From Deltaproteobacteria bacterium (GTDB taxonomy: Bacteria > Myxococcota_A > Polyangia > Haliangiales > Haliangiaceae): a DNA stretch of 52,837 nucleotides. The stretch lies in NCBI GenBank assembly GCA_021413675.1, contig JAIOQA010000466.1:1-52837 (forward strand). Reading direction: 5' to 3'. The translations under genes and the position numbers were made by a program. A model generated the notes under the pieces. It saw nothing but the letters and a program-made list of their open reading frames with translations. It searched no databases and was not told where the DNA came from. Below are positions 10,126 through 19,280 of this stretch, in pieces. The stretch's first letter is position 1. The number at the start of each line of letters is the position of its first letter.

Positions 10126-11352
10126 ATGGTGCGTGAGCAAGGAAGCCAGCCGATGACCAAGACGCACGATGCGCGGCGCGCGAACCTGGATCCGGCGGCG
10201 CTGATGCACGCGCTCGAGGTCCACCAGACCGAGCTCGAGGTCCAGAACAGCGAGCTCCAGACGGCGAACGCCGAGCTGCGCCAGAGCAACGACGCGCTGG
10301 TGATCGCGCGCGATCGATTCCACGCGCTCTACGACCTGGCGCCGATCCCGTACGTGACGGTCGACATCGTCGGGATCATCGTCGACCTCAACCGCGCGGC
10401 GGAGCTGATCCTCGGCGCGCCCCGCACGCGCCTGATCGGCGGCCCGATCGCGCTGTTCGTCGATGACGACAGCCGCGAGCGGTTCCGCGTGTTCGTCGCG
10501 ACGGTGTTCTCGGCCGGCCACGCCCGGTGCGCCGAGATCGGCCTCCAGCGCAGCAACGCGCCGCCCGCCACCGCGCAGATCGACGGCGTCGTGCTGCGCG
10601 AGGCCGCGAGCGACGGTCCGCGCTGCGTGCTCGCGATCGTGGATATCACCGCCCGCAAGCAGGCCGAGACCGCCCGGCGCAAGGCCCAGGACGAGGTGCT
10701 CGCGATCGTGTCCCATGATCTCCGCGGCCCGCTCAACGCGATCGGCCTCGCGTGCGACGCGCTCGCCAGCGGGCTCGACGCGAGCGATCACCACGACTGC
10801 GTGTCCGCGATCGAGCGCGCCGCCGGGCGCTGCGAGCGGCTGATCAAGGACCTGCTCGGCGTGGCGCACATCGAGAGCGGCCGGCTCAAGCTCGAGCTCG
10901 CGCCCTTCGATCTGCGCGACCTGGTGCGCCAGGTCTGCCGCGATCTCGCGACCACCGCGACGGCCGCCGGCTCGGCGCTGACGATGACACTCCCCGACGA
11001 CCGCGCCGAGCTCGCCGGCGATCGCGACCGCATGTACCAGGTCCTCGCCAACCTGATCGGCAACGCGATGGTCCACGCCCGCGGCGCCGCGATCGAGGTC
11101 AGCGTCGCCGTGCGCCCGCGCCAGCTCGTGCTCGCGGTCACCGATCGCGGCCCGGGCATCACCGCCGACGAGCTGCCGCTGGTGTTCGAGCGCTACCGCC
11201 AGGGCACGCGCCACCACGGCGGCGCCGGCCTCGGCCTCGCGATCGTCAAGGGCCTCGCCGAGGCCCACGGCGGCACCGCCACGGTCACGAGCAAGGTTGG
11301 CCAGGGCGCGCGCTTCGAGATCACGCTGCCGCGCGGCGACGCGCGGGACTGA
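10126..11352 (+). CDS. PAS-domain sensor histidine kinase
   Basis: 408 residues from ATG 10126 (GAGG upstream). Alternatives are GTG 10063, which gives a 4-nt overlap with the previous gene, and ATG 10153, which has AAGGA upstream. An N-terminal coiled coil (LEVHQTELEVQNSELQTANAELRQ) leads into a PAS domain (about 63-180). HisKA follows with phospho-acceptor His197 (VSHDLRGPLNAI), then HATPase_c with N box LIGNAMVHA, G1 DRGPGI and G2 GAGLGLAIVKG. All catalytic motifs are intact. There are no membrane segments, so it is a cytoplasmic sensor. The nearby CheY-like protein is the obvious candidate partner. Confidence 0.92.
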   Translation: MVREQGSQPMTKTHDARRANLDPAALMHALEVHQTELEVQNSELQTANAELRQSNDALVIARDRFHALYDLAPIPYVTVDIVGIIVDLNRAAELILGAPRTRLIGGPIALFVDDDSRERFRVFVATVFSAGHARCAEIGLQRSNAPPATAQIDGVVLREAASDGPRCVLAIVDITARKQAETARRKAQDEVLAIVSHDLRGPLNAIGLACDALASGLDASDHHDCVSAIERAAGRCERLIKDLLGVAHIESGRLKLELAPFDLRDLVRQVCRDLATTATAAGSALTMTLPDDRAELAGDRDRMYQVLANLIGNAMVHARGAAIEVSVAVRPRQLVLAVTDRGPGITADELPLVFERYRQGTRHHGGAGLGLAIVKGLAEAHGGTATVTSKVGQGARFEITLPRGDARD

Positions 11353-11356
11353 GGCG

Positions 11357-11974
11357 CTACGGCTGGATCGTCGGCCAGACCGCGACGCCGCAGACGCGGT
11401 GGCCGATGCGCTCGACGATCGGCAGCGCGCGGACCTGGCGAAAGCCGGCGACGACGTCCTTGCGGACGAGCAGCGCCTCGAACGCGTCGAGATCGCGGTG
11501 GAGCGTGGCCTCGTCCTCGGTGAAGCAGACCAGCGCGAGGGCGGCGTCGCGGATCAGCGGCTCGCCGCCGAGCTTGCGCAGATCGGCGATCAGGTGGCGC
11601 TGCCACTGCTGGGCGTAGCGCGCGTCGCGGAGGCCGCCGGCCTTGCGCTGGCGCGCGAGCTTGAGCTCGAGCCAGAGCGCGTCGGTGGGCGGTGCGCTCG
11701 CGGGATCCTGGGGTGCCTCGGCGCACGCGAGCACGAGATCGCAGCGCGGGCGATGGCTGCGCTTGCGCCCGGCTGTCGACGGATAGTGGACCTCGCGCAG
11801 GACGGTGTGGCGACCGGCGAGCGCGCCGGCGAGCGCGGCCTGCAGGCGCGGCTCGGCCCATTCGTCGAGGCCATGGGGCTCCTGCGCGAGGCAGAGCTCG
11901 GCCTCGAGGGCGGTCATCGCGTCGGCGAGCGCGTCGGCGAGATCGGCCGCGAACCACGGCACGCGTGCGGTCAT
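11357..11974 (-). CDS. PD-(D/E)XK nuclease-like hypothetical protein
   Basis: 205 residues; ATG 11974 overlaps the stop of the UvrD-like gene (ATGA). I recognise no named family. The order of conserved-looking residues fits a PD-(D/E)XK core: Glu41 in the first helix (WAEPRLQAAL), Asp79 in strand two (CDLVLA), then Glu103-x-Lys105 (LWLELKLA) and a Gln/Arg-rich helix (YAQQWQRHL). As the last gene of an operon with two helicases, a nuclease role in DNA repair fits. The fold assignment is inference from motif spacing. Confidence 0.6.
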   Translation of the reverse strand: MTARVPWFAADLADALADAMTALEAELCLAQEPHGLDEWAEPRLQAALAGALAGRHTVLREVHYPSTAGRKRSHRPRCDLVLACAEAPQDPASAPPTDALWLELKLARQRKAGGLRDARYAQQWQRHLIADLRKLGGEPLIRDAALALVCFTEDEATLHRDLDAFEALLVRKDVVAGFRQVRALPIVERIGHRVCGVAVWPTIQP

Positions 11975-13722
11975 GGCAGCAGCGGGCACCGGCGCCGCGG
12001 GAACGATCGCGGGCCGAGCTTGCCGAAGTCGCAGTCGATCGTGTCGGCGGCGAGCGCGGTGATCACGCCGGCGCCGTAGCGCGGATGGCGCACGGCCTGA
12101 CCGACGGTCCACGGCGATGACGATGGTGCGGGGATCGCGGCGATCGGGGCCGCGCGCCGCGGCGCATCGAGGATCGACGCCGCCGGCGGCCGCGGCGCGG
12201 CCTCGTGCAGCGCGACCAGCTCGGGCGGGATCAGCGCGAGCAGCGGGCTCGGCCCGCCGCTGGCGCCGTGCTGGTGCGGGCTCGCGTGATACGAGATCTC
12301 GACGCCATCGCGCGCGCGCGTGATGCCGACGAACAGGAGCCGGCGCTCCTCGGCGGGATCGCCCGTGTCGCCGCGCTGCACCAGCGGTACGACCCCGACA
12401 TTGGCGCCGGCGATGAAGACGTGGCGGAACTCGAGGCCCTTGGCGGCGTGCAGGGTCAGGAGGCGCACGCCCTCGGCCTGCGCGTCGTCGGCCATCGCGA
12501 GCGGGATGCCGCGCGAGCCGAGCACCGCCGCGATGACCTCGAACTGCGCGCGCAGCCGGCACAGGACCGCCAGCTCGCGATGCGGCACACCGCCGGCGTG
12601 GAGCTCGGCCAGGCGCGCCGCGAGGTAGACCGCCTCGCCGATCGGATCGTGGTGGCGGCGGATCGCGATCGGCGCGCCGGCCGCGCGCGCGCTGGTGAGC
12701 GCGCCGGTGCCCGACGGCTGCGCGCCGAGCACCGCGCGCGCCGCCTCGAGGATCGTGCGGGTGCTGCGGTAGCTGGTCGGCAGCTCGGCGGCCCGACAAC
12801 CGAGCTCGGTCTCGGCGTGCGCGAACAAGGCCGGCGCGCTGCCGCGCCAGCCGTAGATCGCCTGCAGCGGATCGCCGACGCCGAAGAAGCGGGTGTCGGG
12901 GCCGCGCAGCTGGCGCAGGAACCCGAGCTCGCGCGGCTCGCAGTCCTGCAGCTCGTCGACCAGGAGCCAGCGCGGCCGCGGTGGGCCACCGGCTGCGAGC
13001 AGCGCGCTCGCGTGGTCGATCAGCTCGTCGAAGTCCATCGCGTTCTGCGCGCGCCGCGCGTCGCGGGCGAGCGCGGCGAGGCGCGCGAGCTCGTCGCCCG
13101 CGGGGTCCGCCACGACCGCGCGCAGGCGCTCGCGCAGCTGACGGCGCGGCACGCGCAGCTTGTGGCCGCGCACCAGCGCCGCGACCAGCGCGTCGCTGGC
13201 GTCGTCGTCGAGCACGGCGAAGTCCGGCCGGTAGCCCAGGTGCTCGATCGGCAGCGCCCGGTGCAACAGCGTGCACGCGACGCCGTGGAACGTGCCCATC
13301 AGCCAGCGCTCGTCGGGCGCGACCGGGCGCTCGGCCAGCTCCTCGAGCCGCGCGCGCAGCTCGTCGGCGGCGCGGGTCGTGAACGTGACGACCGCGATCT
13401 GATCGAGCGGGACGCCACGCACGAGGTGCAGGTAGAGCGCCTTGTGGACCAGCACGGTCGTCTTGCCGCTGCCGACCTGCGCGCGGACCAGCGCCGCCGG
13501 TGCGTCGTCGAGCACCGCGGCCTGCTGCGCGGGATCGAGCGCGATCATGCGCGCGTGCAAGCGCGGGCACGCGTCGCGGACCTCGGCGAGGCGCGCGGCG
13601 AGCGGCGCGGCGATCGGCGCCTCGGGCGGCGCCTCGCGGTCGTCGCCCGGGCGCACCGGGCGGCGCTCCTCGCGCAGCGCGCGCCGCAGCTCGCGCAAGC
13701 CCGGCTGCGCCGCGATCTCCAT
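11971..13722 (-). CDS. UvrD/PcrA-type superfamily 1 DNA helicase
   Basis: 583 residues; its ATG shares one base with the stop of the upstream helicase (TGATG). Motifs in order: Walker A VGSGKTT (about 83-89), Ia TFTTRAADELR, motif II LLVDELQD, III GDPLQAIYGWRGS, IV SYRSTRTI, V LHAAKGLEFRHVF and VI RLLFVGITRARD. A C-terminal Tudor-like segment (VRHPRYGAGVITAL) matches the RNA polymerase-binding domain of PcrA/UvrD. The protein is shorter than UvrD (about 720 residues) and has an atypical N-terminal 60-residue extension. Likely role: 3'-5' unwinding in repair together with the MrfA-like helicase. Confidence 0.92.
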   Translation of the reverse strand: MEIAAQPGLRELRRALREERRPVRPGDDREAPPEAPIAAPLAARLAEVRDACPRLHARMIALDPAQQAAVLDDAPAALVRAQVGSGKTTVLVHKALYLHLVRGVPLDQIAVVTFTTRAADELRARLEELAERPVAPDERWLMGTFHGVACTLLHRALPIEHLGYRPDFAVLDDDASDALVAALVRGHKLRVPRRQLRERLRAVVADPAGDELARLAALARDARRAQNAMDFDELIDHASALLAAGGPPRPRWLLVDELQDCEPRELGFLRQLRGPDTRFFGVGDPLQAIYGWRGSAPALFAHAETELGCRAAELPTSYRSTRTILEAARAVLGAQPSGTGALTSARAAGAPIAIRRHHDPIGEAVYLAARLAELHAGGVPHRELAVLCRLRAQFEVIAAVLGSRGIPLAMADDAQAEGVRLLTLHAAKGLEFRHVFIAGANVGVVPLVQRGDTGDPAEERRLLFVGITRARDGVEISYHASPHQHGASGGPSPLLALIPPELVALHEAAPRPPAASILDAPRRAAPIAAIPAPSSSPWTVGQAVRHPRYGAGVITALAADTIDCDFGKLGPRSFPRRRCPLLP

Positions 13723-16451
13723 CAGTTGACCTCGCGCGGCCGCGTGCTGCCATCGGCGAGCACGTAGCCCGACGCGAGCTTGTCGTTGGCCGCAGCCTCG
13801 GTCGCCGGCCGGCCTGCGACCAGATCGTCGTGGCGGCGCTGCAGCTTGACCGCGGTCCGCAGCGCCCGCTCGCGGGCCTCGGCGCCGAGCTCGATCGCCA
13901 GCGCGCCGTCGTCGGGGGTCTCGACCTCGGCGGCGATCGCCTGCCACAGCCGGCGGCGCGCGGCCTCGGCGCCCAGCCACGCCGCCAGCCCCGGGCTCGC
14001 GACCTGCGCGACCAGCCGCGCGCCGTGGCGCTCGATCGATCCGAGCGAGGCCAGCAGATCGGCGCCCGGGACCCGCGCCGCGCGCAGCCGCGCGAGGACC
14101 TCGGGCCAGCGCGAGGCGACCTCGCGCCACGGGATCCGCGGCGCGCGCGCGATCGCGGGTGGCGCGGGCCGCGCGATCCGGTCGGGCACCGCGACGTCCT
14201 CGATCAGCCGTCGCAGCGCCCAGCCGATCAGCTGCGGATCGCGCGCCCAGCTGCCGACGCACGCCGGGCAACCGCGGCGACACTGACACCCCTCGACCAG
14301 CGCGATCGCGCCGGCGAGCACGCGATCGATCTGCTCGTAGGCCTTGGCCGCGTAGCCCAGGCCGCCGGGGTGGCTGTCGTAGCAGACCAGCGCGGTCGCG
14401 CTCGCGCCGGTGTCCTCGTCGGTGAAATGGAAGCTGGTGCCGAGCAGATCCGATCGCTCCGCCATCGTCGCCAGCCGCGCGCACGCGCCGAGCGCGTGGA
14501 CCATGCCGGCGAGCGCGTCCTCGCGCTCCTGGCCGAGCACCGCGAGCACCGGCTCCGACACCGTCAGCCACAGCGCCTCGGTCTCGAGCGCGAGGCGCAG
14601 GTGCTCGTGCAGCGCCTCGTAGCCGAGGTTCTGGTGGTTGTGGAACTCGAGCATCTTGTAGCCCACCACCGTGTCCTCGACGCGCACGTCGCCGAAGCAC
14701 GCGCGGGTCAGCTCGACGGATCGCGCCTCCTGCGTGAGCAGGACGTCGATCGCGGTGCGGACATCGGGCTGGGTGTAGAAGTTCTGCTCGACCTCGACGA
14801 CGGTCGCGACGTGCTGCACGAGATCGAGGGTCTCGATCTGGTACTGCACGCCATCGTGCAGGTAGACCGCGCGCGGATGCGCCTCGCGGTAGACCTGCGG
14901 CCGGCTCATCTCGGTGATCGTGGTGCCGGTGCCGCGGTTGACGACCTTGAAGCGATCGTTGTGGATGTTGCGCAGCCCGACCTCGCCTGCCGGGAACGCG
15001 CCGCCGGTCCAGTGCCAGCTGCCCAGCACCTCGCGGACCTCGCCGGCCTTCTCGAGGACGATCGCGATCTCGCCGAGGTCCGGGAACACCGCGGCGTCGT
15101 CGAGCCCGAGCGGCAGCTCGGCGGCGGCCGCGCGCACGTGCGCGAGCTGGATCGCCAGGTTGTCGCGATCGACGACGGCGTGCTCGGCGGCCTGCCCGAC
15201 CAGCCAGTCGGGGTTCGCGGCGATGAACTGGTCGGTCGGCGACACCGCGAGGATGATCACCGCGTGCGCGATCTCGCTGCGCCGCCCGGCGCGGCCGAGC
15301 TGCTGCCAGAAGCTGGCGCGCGTGCCCGGGAACCCGCCCTGCACCACCACCTGCAGCGCGCCGATGTCGATGCCGAGCTCGAGCGCGTTGGTCGAGACCA
15401 CGCCGAGCAAGGATCCATCGACGAGCGCGCGCTCGACGCCGCGCCGCTCCTCGGGGGTGTAGCCGCCGCGATAGCCCGCGAGCAGGTAGGCCTCGTCGTG
15501 GCCGGCGACGTCGCGCAGCTTGTCGCGCGACTCCTTCAGGACGATCTCGGTCTCCTTGCGGCTCTTGCAGAACGCGATCGTGCGGTGGCGCGCGCCGATG
15601 AGGTGCGGCAACAGCGTGGCCAGCTCGGCGGTGACCGGCAGGCGCGTGTCGTTGGCGGCGAGCGGCGGCTGCCAGAAGTGCACGACCTTGCCGGCCGACG
15701 GCGAGCCGTCGCGCTCGACCAGCGCGAAGTCGCGGTGGCACAGCGCCTCCGCGTGCTCGCGCGCGTTGGCGATCGTCGCCGAGCTGCACAGGAACTGCGG
15801 CGCCGAGCCGTGGTGCGCGCAGATCCGCAGGAGGCGCCGCATCAGGTTGGCGAAGTGCGCGCCGAACGCGCCGCGGTACGAGTGCAGCTCGTCGATCACG
15901 ATGTAGCGGACGTTGCGGAACAGGTGCGCGAAGCCGCGCCGGCCGTGGTTGGGCAACAGCGCGCTGTGCAGCATGTCGGGGTTGGTGAGCACCAGGTTCG
16001 CGCGATCGCGCACGCGCGTGCGCTCGGCCGGCGGCGTGTCGCCGTCGTACACGCCGGCGCCGATGCGGGGCACCGCGAGATCGGTGCGGGTCGCGAGGTG
16101 ATCGACCAGCCCGAGCACGCCGCGCAGCTGATCCTGGGTCAGCGCCTTGGTCGGGAACAAGAGCAGCGTGCGCGCCGCGGGATCGTCGAGCACCGACTGC
16201 ATCACCGGCAGCAGGTACGCGAGCGACTTGCCGCTGGCGGTGCCGGTGGTGACCACGACGTTCTGCCCGGCGCGGGCCGCCTCGAACGCCTCGATCTGGT
16301 GGCTGTAGAGCCGCGCGATGCCGCGCTGCTCGAGGGTCTCGCGCAGCGCCGGGTGGAGCGCGCCGGGGATCGGCGCGGTGATCGCCTCGCGGGCGGGGAT
16401 GGTCCGGGTCGCGATCACGCGGCCCGGGAAGCGCGACAGGTCGAGGTCCAT
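13722..16451 (-). CDS. DEAD/DEAH helicase with C-terminal DUF1998 cysteine cluster (MrfA/YprA-like)
   Basis: 909 residues. Walker A TGTASGKS (69-76), motif II VIDELHSYRG, motif III SSATIAN, and helicase C motifs STNALELGIDIG and QQLGRAGRRSE. Near residues 720-735 a four-Cys cluster (CQCRRGCPAC) marks the DUF1998/MrfA zinc-binding domain. Bacillus MrfA and fungal Hrq1 are 3'-5' DNA helicases acting in repair of mitomycin-type lesions. The usual partner nuclease MrfB is absent; the operon instead carries a UvrD helicase and a PD-(D/E)XK-like protein. GGAG precedes the ATG but is locked in a hairpin. Confidence 0.9.
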   Translation of the reverse strand: MDLDLSRFPGRVIATRTIPAREAITAPIPGALHPALRETLEQRGIARLYSHQIEAFEAARAGQNVVVTTGTASGKSLAYLLPVMQSVLDDPAARTLLLFPTKALTQDQLRGVLGLVDHLATRTDLAVPRIGAGVYDGDTPPAERTRVRDRANLVLTNPDMLHSALLPNHGRRGFAHLFRNVRYIVIDELHSYRGAFGAHFANLMRRLLRICAHHGSAPQFLCSSATIANAREHAEALCHRDFALVERDGSPSAGKVVHFWQPPLAANDTRLPVTAELATLLPHLIGARHRTIAFCKSRKETEIVLKESRDKLRDVAGHDEAYLLAGYRGGYTPEERRGVERALVDGSLLGVVSTNALELGIDIGALQVVVQGGFPGTRASFWQQLGRAGRRSEIAHAVIILAVSPTDQFIAANPDWLVGQAAEHAVVDRDNLAIQLAHVRAAAAELPLGLDDAAVFPDLGEIAIVLEKAGEVREVLGSWHWTGGAFPAGEVGLRNIHNDRFKVVNRGTGTTITEMSRPQVYREAHPRAVYLHDGVQYQIETLDLVQHVATVVEVEQNFYTQPDVRTAIDVLLTQEARSVELTRACFGDVRVEDTVVGYKMLEFHNHQNLGYEALHEHLRLALETEALWLTVSEPVLAVLGQEREDALAGMVHALGACARLATMAERSDLLGTSFHFTDEDTGASATALVCYDSHPGGLGYAAKAYEQIDRVLAGAIALVEGCQCRRGCPACVGSWARDPQLIGWALRRLIEDVAVPDRIARPAPPAIARAPRIPWREVASRWPEVLARLRAARVPGADLLASLGSIERHGARLVAQVASPGLAAWLGAEAARRRLWQAIAAEVETPDDGALAIELGAEARERALRTAVKLQRRHDDLVAGRPATEAAANDKLASGYVLADGSTRPREVN

Positions 16452-16452
16452 G

Positions 16453-16473
16453 GCAGCTCCGGCTCGGAGCTGC
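16453..16473 (-). promoter_or_regulatory. Hairpin masking the Shine-Dalgarno of the helicase operon
   Basis: Read on the minus strand, GCAGCTCC, loop GAGCC, GGAGCTGC form a perfect 8-bp stem ending one base before the ATG at 16451. The only good ribosome binding site, GGAG, lies in the 3' arm, so folding would block initiation. This suggests translational control, for example by an RNA-binding factor or temperature. The structure is read directly; its function is inferred. Confidence 0.55.
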
Positions 16474-16548
16474 TCATCCTATCAGTGACTGCACAGGCGT
16501 CCAGTTATCGGCACGCCTCTCGCGGAACCCCGCGCGATCACGAAGCGA

Positions 16549-17190
16549 TCAGCAGCGAAACCAGCCGGCGAAGCTCTGGCGCGCGCAGTGGCTGATCAGG
16601 ACCTCGTGCTCGCGCTCGGCGCTCAGGAAGCAGACCAGCGTGCCGCCGATCGGATCGACATCGACGAAGCCGACGCCCGCCGCGGGTGCGTCGTCGGCGT
16701 CGTAGACCCGCAGCTCGCCGCCATCGCCGGTGTGCCAGTCGCGATTGAGATAGAGGATGACCGAGACGATGCGCGCGTCGTCGGCGGCGTGGGCCGGGCT
16801 CGCGTCGTCGTGCGCGTCGATCGCGAAGCGATCGCGGTGGCGCTGGTAGAACCCACCCGCGGGATACGCGGCGTAGTGGCCGACGAGCTCGACGAGCCCG
16901 AGGTAGAGCGTGCGGTTGAACGCCTGCTTGAGGTGATCGAGCTCGATCCACAGGAGCGCCTGCGCCGCGGTCGGCGCGGCGCGATCGAGCCAGTGGACGT
17001 CGTCCTTGCGCACGCGATCGCGCACCTCGTGGCCACCGCCGCGACCGGTGCCGGCGCGCGCGAACCCGTCGGCGCGCTGGATGTCCTCGAGGTCGGTGGC
17101 GAGCGACGCGACGGTCGCCGCGGCGAGGAAGCCAGGGCAGACGCACAGGCCGGTCGCCCCCATCACCACCGCGATCCCCTCGACCTCCAT
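16549..17190 (-). CDS. 2-oxoglutarate/Fe(II)-dependent oxygenase, SM-20/prolyl hydroxylase type
   Basis: 213 residues from ATG 17190 (ATG 17163 is possible). The double-stranded beta-helix core is clear: HxD iron ligands His118/Asp120 (YQRHRDRF), the VSVILYLNRDWHTGDGGELRVY strand pair, distal His195 (EHEVL) and the 2-oxoglutarate-binding Arg204 (RQSFAGWFR). This is the layout of EGLN/SM-20-like prolyl hydroxylases. The target is unknown. It is divergent from the DUF481 gene with only 43 bp between. Confidence 0.85.
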   Translation of the reverse strand: MEVEGIAVVMGATGLCVCPGFLAAATVASLATDLEDIQRADGFARAGTGRGGGHEVRDRVRKDDVHWLDRAAPTAAQALLWIELDHLKQAFNRTLYLGLVELVGHYAAYPAGGFYQRHRDRFAIDAHDDASPAHAADDARIVSVILYLNRDWHTGDGGELRVYDADDAPAAGVGFVDVDPIGGTLVCFLSAEREHEVLISHCARQSFAGWFRC

Positions 17191-17196
17191 CACCGG

Positions 17197-17204
17197 GCTA
17201 TAGC
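17197..17204. promoter_or_regulatory. Palindromic -10-like element (GCTATAGC) between divergent genes
   Basis: The self-complementary octamer gives TATAGC on both strands within the 43-bp gap. Start points would lie about 23 bp before the DUF481 ATG and next to the oxygenase ATG. No -35 match is seen on either side, so this is tentative. Confidence 0.3.
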
Positions 17205-17233
17205 ACGCGCGAACGCCGTGGTACGCAGGCGCG

Positions 17234-18019
17234 ATGTGGCGCGTGTACCTCTCGCTCCTCGTCGTGATCGCCCTCGGCCGCGCGGCCCACGCGCAGATCG
17301 TCGACGTGCAGTCGATGATCGGGCAGGACGTGAAGGATGGCCCGTCGGGCAAGCTCGACACGTCGGTCGACTGGCGCACCGGCAACACCCGGCGGCTCCG
17401 CGTCGCGGGCGCGGTGGTCGCGCGCTGGCGCGCGGGCGATCACCTGGTCTTCGGCATCGCGCGCGGCGAGTACGGGCGCAGCGCCGGCGTCGCGCCCGCG
17501 GTCCAGGTGACCGACGCATCGCGCGACTTCGAGCACCTGCGCTATCGCTGGCAGGCGACGACGCGGCTGGCGCCCGAGGCGTTCGCGCAGCACGAGGCGG
17601 ATCGCTTCCGGCGCCTGCGCTCGCGCGCGCTGGCCGGCGCCGGGCTGCGCGTGCGCGTGACCCAGAGCGCGCAGTGGTCGGTGCACGTCGGGGCGGCGGT
17701 GATGCTGGAGTACGAGTGGCTGACGCGCGACGACCTTCCGGACGCCGGCACCGCGACGACCGACGCGCGGCTATCGACGTACGCGGTCGCGCTGTGGAAG
17801 CTGAACGACGACGTCGGGGCGAGCGAGACCATCTACGTGCAGCCGCGGCTCGATGCGCCGCGCGACATCCGGTTGCTCGAGGAGGCGGCGCTGACCGCGA
17901 AGCTCGCGAAGCAGGTCGCGTTCCGCTTCGCGCTGGTCATCGCGCGGGATTCGCGGCCGCCGCCGGGGACGGCGAAGATGGATACGGGCCTGCAGAGCGG
18001 GCTGCAGGTCGAGTTCTGA
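17234..18019 (+). CDS. DUF481 family outer-membrane-type protein
   Basis: 261 residues with a Sec signal peptide (YLSLLVVIALGRAAHAQ, cleavage after AHA). The mature part shows alternating beta-strands with aromatic girdles (YRWQATTRL, VHVGAAVMLEYEW, IYVQPRLD, AFRFALVIARD), ending in VEF, which suits an outer membrane barrel of the DUF481 (YdiY-like) family. It is likely monocistronic. Function is unknown beyond envelope location. Confidence 0.75.
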   Translation: MWRVYLSLLVVIALGRAAHAQIVDVQSMIGQDVKDGPSGKLDTSVDWRTGNTRRLRVAGAVVARWRAGDHLVFGIARGEYGRSAGVAPAVQVTDASRDFEHLRYRWQATTRLAPEAFAQHEADRFRRLRSRALAGAGLRVRVTQSAQWSVHVGAAVMLEYEWLTRDDLPDAGTATTDARLSTYAVALWKLNDDVGASETIYVQPRLDAPRDIRLLEEAALTAKLAKQVAFRFALVIARDSRPPPGTAKMDTGLQSGLQVEF

Positions 18020-18088
18020 CCGCCGGGCGATCGCTGGCAATCGCCGCGCGCGTCAGTCACATCGCGCGCGGGCCGCTACAGAGGAGCC

Positions 18089-19270
18089 ATGCGCTCGCTC
18101 CTCCGAACCATCCCGCTGTTGATGTGCTGTCTCGCGGCCTGCGCCGCGCCGCCCGATGAAGGCGTCGGGGCCGACGCCGGCGTCGACGAGGCCACCGGTG
18201 CGCCGGTCGGCGAGACCGCGCCCGAGCTGCCCGCGATCGAGGTCTCGCCGTCGGGGGCGCTGCGCGCGCCGACGCCCGACACGACGATCCTCGGCGGTCC
18301 GCCCAGCCCCAGCACGGTCACCAGCGCGACGTTCACGTTCTCGTCATCGCGCGCGGGCTCGACCTTCCAGTGCCGGCTCGACGCGGGCGTGTGGACCGCG
18401 TGCTCCTCGCCGCGCGCGTACACCGCGCTCGCGAGCGGCAGCCACACGTTCCGCGTGCGGGCGTGCACGACCAGCTGCGATGCCTCGCCGGCGACCCGCA
18501 CGTGGACGATCGACGTCACGCCGCCGAGCGTGACGATCATCTCCGGCCCGCCGCCGGTCACGAACCTCGCGAGCGCGACGTTCGCGTTCACCGCGTCCGA
18601 GGCCGCCACCTTCCAGTGCCAGCTCGACGGTGGCCTCTGGTCCGGTTGCACGTCGCCGACGACCTACACCGGGTTGGCCGGCATCAGCCACACGTTCGCG
18701 GTCCGCGGCTGCGACGCGGCCGGCAACTGCGGCACCGCGAGCCGGACCTGGGCCGTCGACACCACGCCGCCCGTGGTCACGATCTACAGCGGGCCGACGA
18801 ACCCGTCGAGCTCGCCGAGCGCGAGCTTCCTGTTCACGGTGAGCGAGCCCGCGAGCGTGCAGTGCCAGCTCGATGGCGGCGCGTACGTCGCGTGCAGCTC
18901 GCCGTACGCGATCGGTTCGCTCGCGGATGGAACGCACGCCTTCTCGGTCCGCGCCTGCGATGCGGTCGGCAACTGCGGCACCGCGAGCTACGGCTGGTCG
19001 ATCGACACCTCGCCGCTGACGTTCACGCTCCTCACCGCGCCGCCGGAGCGCTCGACCGAGCACACCGCGAGCTTCACCTTCGTCGCCAGCAAGCCGGCGT
19101 CGTTCCAGTGCTCGCTCGACGGCGGCAGCTACGCCGCGTGCAGCTCGCCGTGGACCTTCCCGGTCGCCGACGGCCAGCACTGGGCGTACATCCTCGCGTG
19201 CGATGGCACGGGCTGCACCGCGCCGCCGCCGAACACGACCTGGGCCTGGTACGTCGACCCGCTGTTCTGA
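18089..19270 (+). CDS. Surface lipoprotein with four Ig-like Cys-paired repeats
   Basis: 393 residues. Lipoprotein signal LLMCCLAAC, an acidic linker, then four repeats of about 80 residues. Each has the pattern TFxxSxxxFQCxLDxGxxxxCSSPxxYxxL, GxHTFxVRAC(D), WxxD, with one Cys pair per repeat within the FQC...C segment and a second pair in the RAC-D-x2-GNC segment. The pattern is that of metazoan-like adhesive Ig/HYR-type repeats often found on myxobacterial surfaces. No enzymatic motif is present. Adhesion or matrix binding is a guess. Confidence 0.8.
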   Translation: MRSLLRTIPLLMCCLAACAAPPDEGVGADAGVDEATGAPVGETAPELPAIEVSPSGALRAPTPDTTILGGPPSPSTVTSATFTFSSSRAGSTFQCRLDAGVWTACSSPRAYTALASGSHTFRVRACTTSCDASPATRTWTIDVTPPSVTIISGPPPVTNLASATFAFTASEAATFQCQLDGGLWSGCTSPTTYTGLAGISHTFAVRGCDAAGNCGTASRTWAVDTTPPVVTIYSGPTNPSSSPSASFLFTVSEPASVQCQLDGGAYVACSSPYAIGSLADGTHAFSVRACDAVGNCGTASYGWSIDTSPLTFTLLTAPPERSTEHTASFTFVASKPASFQCSLDGGSYAACSSPWTFPVADGQHWAYILACDGTGCTAPPPNTTWAWYVDPLF

Positions 19271-19280
19271 CCGGCGATCG

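Noticed and set aside
13722..16451. DISARM-type defence (DUF1998 protein)
   Set aside because: DrmB-like DUF1998 would need DrmA helicase, a methyltransferase and often a PLD nuclease. The gene here is one DEAD/DUF1998 fusion of the MrfA type with no methyltransferase nearby.
16474..16548. LexA/SOS box before the helicase operon
   Set aside because: ACTG...CAGT-like pieces are present but spacing and bases match neither the E. coli nor the published deltaproteobacterial LexA motif as I recall it.
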